A stretch of DNA of 10,137 nucleotides from Schwartzia sp. (in: firmicutes). GTDB lineage: Bacteria; Bacillota; Negativicutes; Selenomonadales; Selenomonadaceae. Below, piece by piece: positions 7,228-10,137 of this stretch (its first letter is position 1; each line of letters begins with the position of its first letter). A model generated the notes under the pieces. It was given only the letters and a program-made list of their open reading frames with translations, was not told where the DNA came from and made no database searches. A program made the translations under genes and the position numbers. The stretch covers positions 1 through 10,137 of the forward strand of contig JAGAZS010000366.1 in NCBI GenBank assembly GCA_017939945.1, in the 5' to 3' direction.

Positions 7228-7509
7228 TTACGCCTCAAAGAACTGGATCGTCTCACCGGGCGCAAGCTTCACGATTGCTTTCTTGTAGCTCGGACGACGG
7301 CCGACGTTGCGGCCGACGCGCTTCTTCTTGCCCGTGACGTTCATCGTGTTGACGGAAACGACCTTGACGTTGAAAATCTCGGCAACCGCCTGGGCAACCT
7401 GTATCTTGTTCGCTCTCTTGTCAACCGCAAACACATACTTGCCTTCCTCCATCATCTCGGTGGATCTCTCCGTGACGAGCGGACGGAGCAGGATATCGCG
7501 TGCTTCCAT
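7228..7509 (-). CDS. rplW: 50S ribosomal protein L23
   Basis: L23 sits beside the polypeptide tunnel exit and forms the docking site for trigger factor and the signal recognition particle. The 93-residue product shows the family opening (residues 5-16, DILLRPLVTERS), the KYVFAVDKRANKIQV strand-turn, and the basic tunnel-reaching loop TGKKKRVGRNVGRRPSYKKA at about 59-78. It ends ETIQFFEA. Its ATG shares a base with the rplD stop (TAATG), and its GAGGAGGTG site lies inside the end of rplD, which points to translational coupling. Length is typical (about 93-100). Confidence 0.97.
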   Translation of the reverse strand: MEARDILLRPLVTERSTEMMEEGKYVFAVDKRANKIQVAQAVAEIFNVKVVSVNTMNVTGKKKRVGRNVGRRPSYKKAIVKLAPGETIQFFEA

Positions 7510-8132
7510 TATGCGAGCACCTCCTCAATCCGGGCAATGGCGTCCTTCGTAACGAACAGCTTGTCATGATTCAGGATATCATAGACGTTCAGTCCCGTCG
7601 TGTTGATGGCTTTGACGCCCGGAATATTACGGGAAGAGCGCTCCACATTCTCGGCCTCTTCCGCCGTGATAATCAGTGCCTTGTTGTCAATCTCGAAGGT
7701 CTGAAGAAGCTTCACGACCTGCTTCGTCTTCGGCGCTTCGAAATCGAGAGCGTCCAAAACGAAAAGATTGTCTTCCTGGACTTTATCCGAAAGCGCGCAC
7801 TTGATGGCAAGGCGACGCTGCTTGCGCGGCATGCTGAAAGCATAGGAACGCGGATGCGGACCGAAGACCGTGCCGCCGCCTACCCAAAGCGGGGAGCGAC
7901 GCGAACCGCTGCGTGCGCGTCCGGTACCTTTCTGTTTCCAAGGCTTGCGCCCGCCGCCGCGGACGAACGCGCGGTTTTTCGTGGCGTGCGTGCCGAGCCG
8001 CTGGGACGCGAGCTGCATGACGACGGCCTGATGAAGGAGCCCGCCGTTGACTTCCACGCCGAAAACATTATCATTCAACTCAATATCGCCGACCTGCTGG
8101 CGGTCGATATTGTAAACTGCTACCTTAGGCAT
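7509..8132 (-). CDS. rplD: 50S ribosomal protein L4
   Basis: L4 is a primary 23S rRNA-binding protein whose extended loop lines the exit tunnel. The product has 207 residues. The loop motif KPWKQKGTGRARSGS is at 63-77 and is followed by SPLWVGGGTVFGPHPR. This is where macrolide-resistance deletions occur elsewhere, and it is complete here. In E. coli L4 also represses its own operon through the S10 leader; there is no direct evidence for that here. The ATG (MPKVAVYNIDRQQVG) has AGGAGG 12 nt upstream, a rather long spacing for this cluster. The stop TAA overlaps the rplW ATG by one base (TAATG), suggesting that terminating ribosomes restart on rplW. Confidence 0.98.
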   Translation of the reverse strand: MPKVAVYNIDRQQVGDIELNDNVFGVEVNGGLLHQAVVMQLASQRLGTHATKNRAFVRGGGRKPWKQKGTGRARSGSRRSPLWVGGGTVFGPHPRSYAFSMPRKQRRLAIKCALSDKVQEDNLFVLDALDFEAPKTKQVVKLLQTFEIDNKALIITAEEAENVERSSRNIPGVKAINTTGLNVYDILNHDKLFVTKDAIARIEEVLA

Positions 8133-8158
8133 AACTGAGCATATCCTCCTTCCGATCC

Positions 8159-8800
8159 TTATTTGTTCGGCTTAACCGTTTCTTTTATCATCAGAAGCCC
8201 TTTCTTCGGGCCGGGAACCGCGCCTTTGATCAAAAGCAGATTGCGATCCGCGTCAACCTTGACCAGCGTAAGACGCTGCACAGTGACGCGTTCGTTGCCC
8301 ATGTGACCCGGGAGCTTCTTTCCCTTGAGAACGCGACCGCCGTGGCCGCTGATCATCGCACCCGTCGAACCCGGCTCACGATGGGATTTGGAACCGTGCC
8401 CCATCGGGCCGCGCGCAAAGCCGTGACGCTTGACCGTACCGGCAAAGCCTTTGCCCTTGGAAATGCCCGTGACGTCAACGAGCTGACCCGCCTCGAAGAT
8501 ATCGACGCCGATCTTGTCGCCGACTTTATATTCAGAAGGAGCCGTAAGGCGCATCTCGCGGATATATTTGACCGGCTCAACCCCGGCCTTCTCGAAACGG
8601 CCCTTCAGTGGTTTCGTAAGATGTTTTTCCTTGATTTCACCGAAGCCGAGCTGAACCGCATTGTAGCCGTCGCTCTCGGTCGTCTTGTTCTGGATCACGA
8701 CGTTATTTCCGGCTTCGATGACCGTCACCGGAACGACCTGGCCTTCCTCGGTGAAAATCTGTGTCATACCGAGTTTTCTACCTAAAATCGCTTTAGACAT
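8159..8800 (-). CDS. rplC: 50S ribosomal protein L3
   Basis: L3 binds 23S rRNA early in 50S assembly and sends a loop towards the peptidyl transferase centre. The 213-residue product begins MSKAILGRKLGMTQIF, the classic L3 start. The central extension that approaches the catalytic centre is intact at about residues 126-170 (HGFARGPMGHGSKSHREPGS, then GHGGRVLKGKKLPGHMG). Length matches the bacterial family (about 205-215). An AGAGGAGGTG site precedes the ATG, only 14 nt after the rpsJ stop, so the two are clearly co-transcribed. The loop region where tiamulin and linezolid resistance changes are known in other bacteria looks ordinary by eye. Confidence 0.98.
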   Translation of the reverse strand: MSKAILGRKLGMTQIFTEEGQVVPVTVIEAGNNVVIQNKTTESDGYNAVQLGFGEIKEKHLTKPLKGRFEKAGVEPVKYIREMRLTAPSEYKVGDKIGVDIFEAGQLVDVTGISKGKGFAGTVKRHGFARGPMGHGSKSHREPGSTGAMISGHGGRVLKGKKLPGHMGNERVTVQRLTLVKVDADRNLLLIKGAVPGPKKGLLMIKETVKPNK

Positions 8801-8814
8801 TATCCCACCTCCTC

Positions 8815-9126
8815 TTACAGCTTGATCTCGATGTCAACACCGGCCGGCAGATCGAGGTGCGTCAATGCGTCGACGGTTTTCGGGGACGCCTCGAGAATGT
8901 CGATGAGACGCTTGTGCGTGCGCATCTCGAATTGCTCGCGGGAATCCTTGTTGACATGCGGAGAACGAAGAATCGTGTAAATGTTTCTCTCCGTGGGAAG
9001 CGGGATTGGGCCGGAAACCATGGCTCCGGTCCGCTTCGCGGTCTCGACGATCTTGACCGCGCTCTGATCCAATGCTTTGTGGTCGTAAGCTTTCAAACGA
9101 ATCCTGATTTTCTGTTGCTTGGACAA
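8815..9126 (-). CDS. rpsJ: 30S ribosomal protein S10 (NusE)
   Basis: S10 belongs to the head of the 30S subunit. As NusE it also joins NusB in transcription antitermination and bridges to NusG. From the TTG start the product has 103 residues, the normal S10 length, beginning MSKQQKIRIRLKAYDHKALD and including the family hallmarks TGAMVSGPIPLPTERNIYTI and REQFEMRTHKRLIDI. The C-terminus is DLPAGVDIEIKL. The TTG was chosen because AGGAGG stands 8 nt upstream and the family N-terminus begins there. A longer in-frame extension to 9270 would add 48 residues of leader-derived sequence. It is the first gene of the S10 cluster, 219 nt after tuf and 14 nt before rplC, so it is the likely target of any control acting through the leader. 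Confidence 0.97.
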   Translation of the reverse strand: MSKQQKIRIRLKAYDHKALDQSAVKIVETAKRTGAMVSGPIPLPTERNIYTILRSPHVNKDSREQFEMRTHKRLIDILEASPKTVDALTHLDLPAGVDIEIKL

Positions 9127-9134
9127 AACCTTTT

Positions 9135-9140
9135 CCTCCT
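9135..9140 (-). promoter_or_regulatory. Shine-Dalgarno site that sets the TTG start of rpsJ
   Basis: AGGAGG lies 8 nt before the TTG at 9124-9126. The reading frame is open further upstream, to an ATG at 9270, but that extension would run through the leader stem-loop and lacks any S10 similarity. This site therefore decides the start in favour of TTG. Confidence 0.85.
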
Positions 9141-9193
9141 TAATCGCCCGGATTCGAGACCCGGACAGTTCTCTGCGCCAGTTACCCCGATAA

Positions 9194-9244
9194 TGTGCTG
9201 ACAGATTTGCGCTTTCTCTTTGGAAACGCCCATCTGTCAGCACA
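9194..9244 (-). promoter_or_regulatory. Long stem-loop in the rpsJ leader (candidate regulatory RNA structure)
   Basis: Two perfectly complementary 13-nt arms (9194-9206 and 9232-9244; RNA sense TGTGCTGACAGAT / ATCTGTCAGCACA) are separated by 25 nt. The intervening bases can extend the stem after a 2x2 internal loop: GCG-TTTC pairs with GAAA-(G)-CGC, leaving a CAAAGA apical loop. That gives about 20 bp in total. It sits about 68 nt upstream of the rpsJ start and has no T tract after it, so it does not look like a terminator. S10-operon leaders are known to be regulated by L4 in gamma-proteobacteria. Whether this element binds L4 or any other protein is only a guess. No convincing -35/-10 pair was seen next to it. 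Confidence 0.45.
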
Positions 9245-9295
9245 CCAGAGCGGGCAATCTGCCGCATCATCGCGTGGTATGCCGAAAGCCTTATA

Positions 9296-9321
9296 TAAGG
9301 GCGGCGCAGGCGCCGCCCTTA
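9296..9321 (-). terminator. GC-rich hairpin after tuf, terminator-like but without a good T tract
   Basis: An 11-bp perfect stem (TAAGGGCGGCG / CGCCGCCCTTA) with a 4-nt loop begins 24 nt after the tuf stop codon. Its place and strength fit a rho-independent terminator or attenuator separating tuf from the ribosomal-protein genes. In the direction of tuf transcription, however, the stem is followed by TATAAGGCTTTCGG and not by a run of T. Efficient intrinsic termination is therefore doubtful, and partial read-through or mRNA 3'-end protection is equally possible. The 3' arm also overlaps a 12-nt palindrome at 9289-9300 that could compete with the stem. Confidence 0.45.
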
Positions 9322-9345
9322 CAAAAGCCTTTTATTTGATTGAAA

Positions 9346-10137
9346 TTACGCCTCAATCTCCGTGACGCTGCCCGCGCCGACCGTGCGGCCGCCCTCGCGG
9401 ATAGCGAAGCGGAGGCCCTTCTCGATCGCGATCGGGGTGATCAGCTCGACGTCCATCTCGATGTTGTCGCCGGGCATAACCATCTCAGTGCCTTCGGGGA
9501 GCTTGATGACGCCCGTCACGTCCGTCGTGCGGACATAGAACTGCGGGCGATAGTTGGAGAAGAACGGCGTATGGCGGCCGCCCTCTTCCTTCGTCAGGAC
9601 GTAAACCTGCGCCTTGAACTTCGTGTGCGGATGAATGGAACCCGGCTTCGCGAGAACCTGGCCGCGCTCGATCTCGGTACGGTCGATGCCGCGGAGCAGA
9701 GCGCCGATGTTGTCGCCGGCGACAGCGGAATCCAGCGTCTTGCGGAACATCTCGATGCCCGTGACCGTCGTCTTCTTCGGCTCATCCTGCATACCAACGA
9801 TATGGACTTCCTCGCCGAGCTTCAGCTCGCCGCGCTCGACGCGGCCCGTAGCGACCGTGCCGCGGCCCGTGATCGTCATAACGTCTTCGACCGGCATCAG
9901 GAACGGCTTCTCAGTGTCGCGCTGCGGAGTCGGGATGTACTTGTCAACCTCGTCCATCAGCTTCATGATGTTCGCCTGCTGCTCCTTGTCGCCCTCGAGA
10001 GCCTTCAGCGCGGAGCCGGCAACCACCGGAATCTCGTCGCCGGGGAACTCATACTCGGTGAGGAGGTCGCGGACTTCCATCTCACCGAGCTCGAGGAGCT
10101 CAGGATCGTCGACCTGGTCAACCTTGTTCAGGAACAC
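9346..10137 (-). CDS. tuf: Elongation factor Tu, C-terminal two thirds (5' end outside window)
   Basis: EF-Tu is the cytoplasmic GTPase that carries aminoacyl-tRNA to the ribosomal A site. The 264 visible codons (263 residues plus TAA) enter the window just before the G4 guanine-specificity motif NKVD (visible residues 4-7), and the G5-type GSAL follows at 41-44. Domain II starts near residue 75 and contains GRGTVATGRVERG (91-103). Domain III fills the rest, with the usual HTKFKAQVYVL and RPQFYVRTTDVTG stretches and the C-terminal GAGSVTEIEA. Compared with the usual length of about 395 residues, roughly 130 N-terminal residues (P-loop, switch regions) lie beyond the right edge, so the leading GTG codon is not a real start. 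Its position just upstream of rpsJ is a common arrangement. Identification is certain; whether a second tuf copy exists cannot be seen. Confidence 0.98.
   Translation of the reverse strand: MFLNKVDQVDDPELLELGEMEVRDLLTEYEFPGDEIPVVAGSALKALEGDKEQQANIMKLMDEVDKYIPTPQRDTEKPFLMPVEDVMTITGRGTVATGRVERGELKLGEEVHIVGMQDEPKKTTVTGIEMFRKTLDSAVAGDNIGALLRGIDRTEIERGQVLAKPGSIHPHTKFKAQVYVLTKEEGGRHTPFFSNYRPQFYVRTTDVTGVIKLPEGTEMVMPGDNIEMDVELITPIAIEKGLRFAIREGGRTVGAGSVTEIEA

Noticed and set aside
8125..8142. Five-codon ATG...TAA mini-frame between the rplD Shine-Dalgarno and its ATG, overlapping the rplD start.
   Set aside because: Only 2 nt separate it from the AGGAGG, too close for normal initiation; it is most simply chance.
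9144..9163. tRNA T-arm-like string (CCGGGTCTCGAATCCGGG in RNA sense) near the rpsJ start.
   Set aside because: The two CCGGG stretches do not form the proper T stem, and no acceptor, D or anticodon arms are present around it.
9127..9270. Upstream in-frame extension of rpsJ to an ATG at 9270.
   Set aside because: It would add 48 residues that no S10 protein has, would cross the 13-bp stem-loop, and would ignore the AGGAGG placed 8 nt before the TTG at 9126.
9127..9345. Possible sigma-70-type promoter in the tuf-rpsJ spacer, using TTATAT or CATTAT as a -10 box.
   Set aside because: No -35-like hexamer stands at 16-18 nt from either candidate, so no promoter was called; transcript mapping would be needed to decide.

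Overview
The window is a compact, single-direction run of translation genes, all on the minus strand. It starts inside tuf (EF-Tu, right edge) and continues through the bacterial S10 and spc ribosomal-protein clusters to a cut-off rplO (L15, left edge). In transcription order, from high to low coordinate, the genes are tuf(partial)-rpsJ-rplC-rplD-rplW-rplB-rpsS-rplV-rpsC-rplP-rpmC-rpsQ-rplN-rplX-rplE-rpsN-rpsH-rplF-rplR-rpsE-rpmD-rplO(partial). This order is canonical, no gene is missing, and nothing is inserted.

Organism. Three features fit Bacillota: tuf directly before rpsJ, S10 and spc clusters joined without a break, and near-perfect AGGAGG Shine-Dalgarno sites before almost every gene, together with a zinc-type S14. 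The rather GC-rich coding sequence and the general look of the proteins would suit a Negativicutes-like lineage, but that is an impression and not a computed placement.

Layout. The region 9346-10137 holds the last two thirds of tuf. The region 9127-9345 is the only sizeable spacer. It holds a GC-rich terminator-like hairpin and a separate 13-bp perfect inverted repeat that would fold as a long stem in the rpsJ leader RNA. The region 4383-9126 is the S10 cluster through rpsQ's neighbour rpmC, and 1-4347 is rpsQ plus the spc genes. Gaps are mostly 13-48 nt. There is a 1-nt overlap at rplD/rplW, a 1-nt gap at rpsC/rplP and an 11-nt overlap at rplP/rpmC. The largest internal gap (74 nt, rplE-rpsN) can form a bulged hairpin.

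Function. The products assemble into both ribosomal subunits: S10, S19, S3, S17, S14, S8 and S5 in the 30S; L3, L4, L23, L2, L22, L16, L29, L14, L24, L5, L6, L18, L30 and L15 in the 50S. EF-Tu delivers aminoacyl-tRNA to that ribosome. Co-transcription and translational coupling would keep the subunits in proportion.

I found no undescribed system here. The points worth following up are the untranslated leader of rpsJ, the hairpin before rpsN, and the high share of non-ATG starts (7 of 21 complete starts: four TTG, three GTG).
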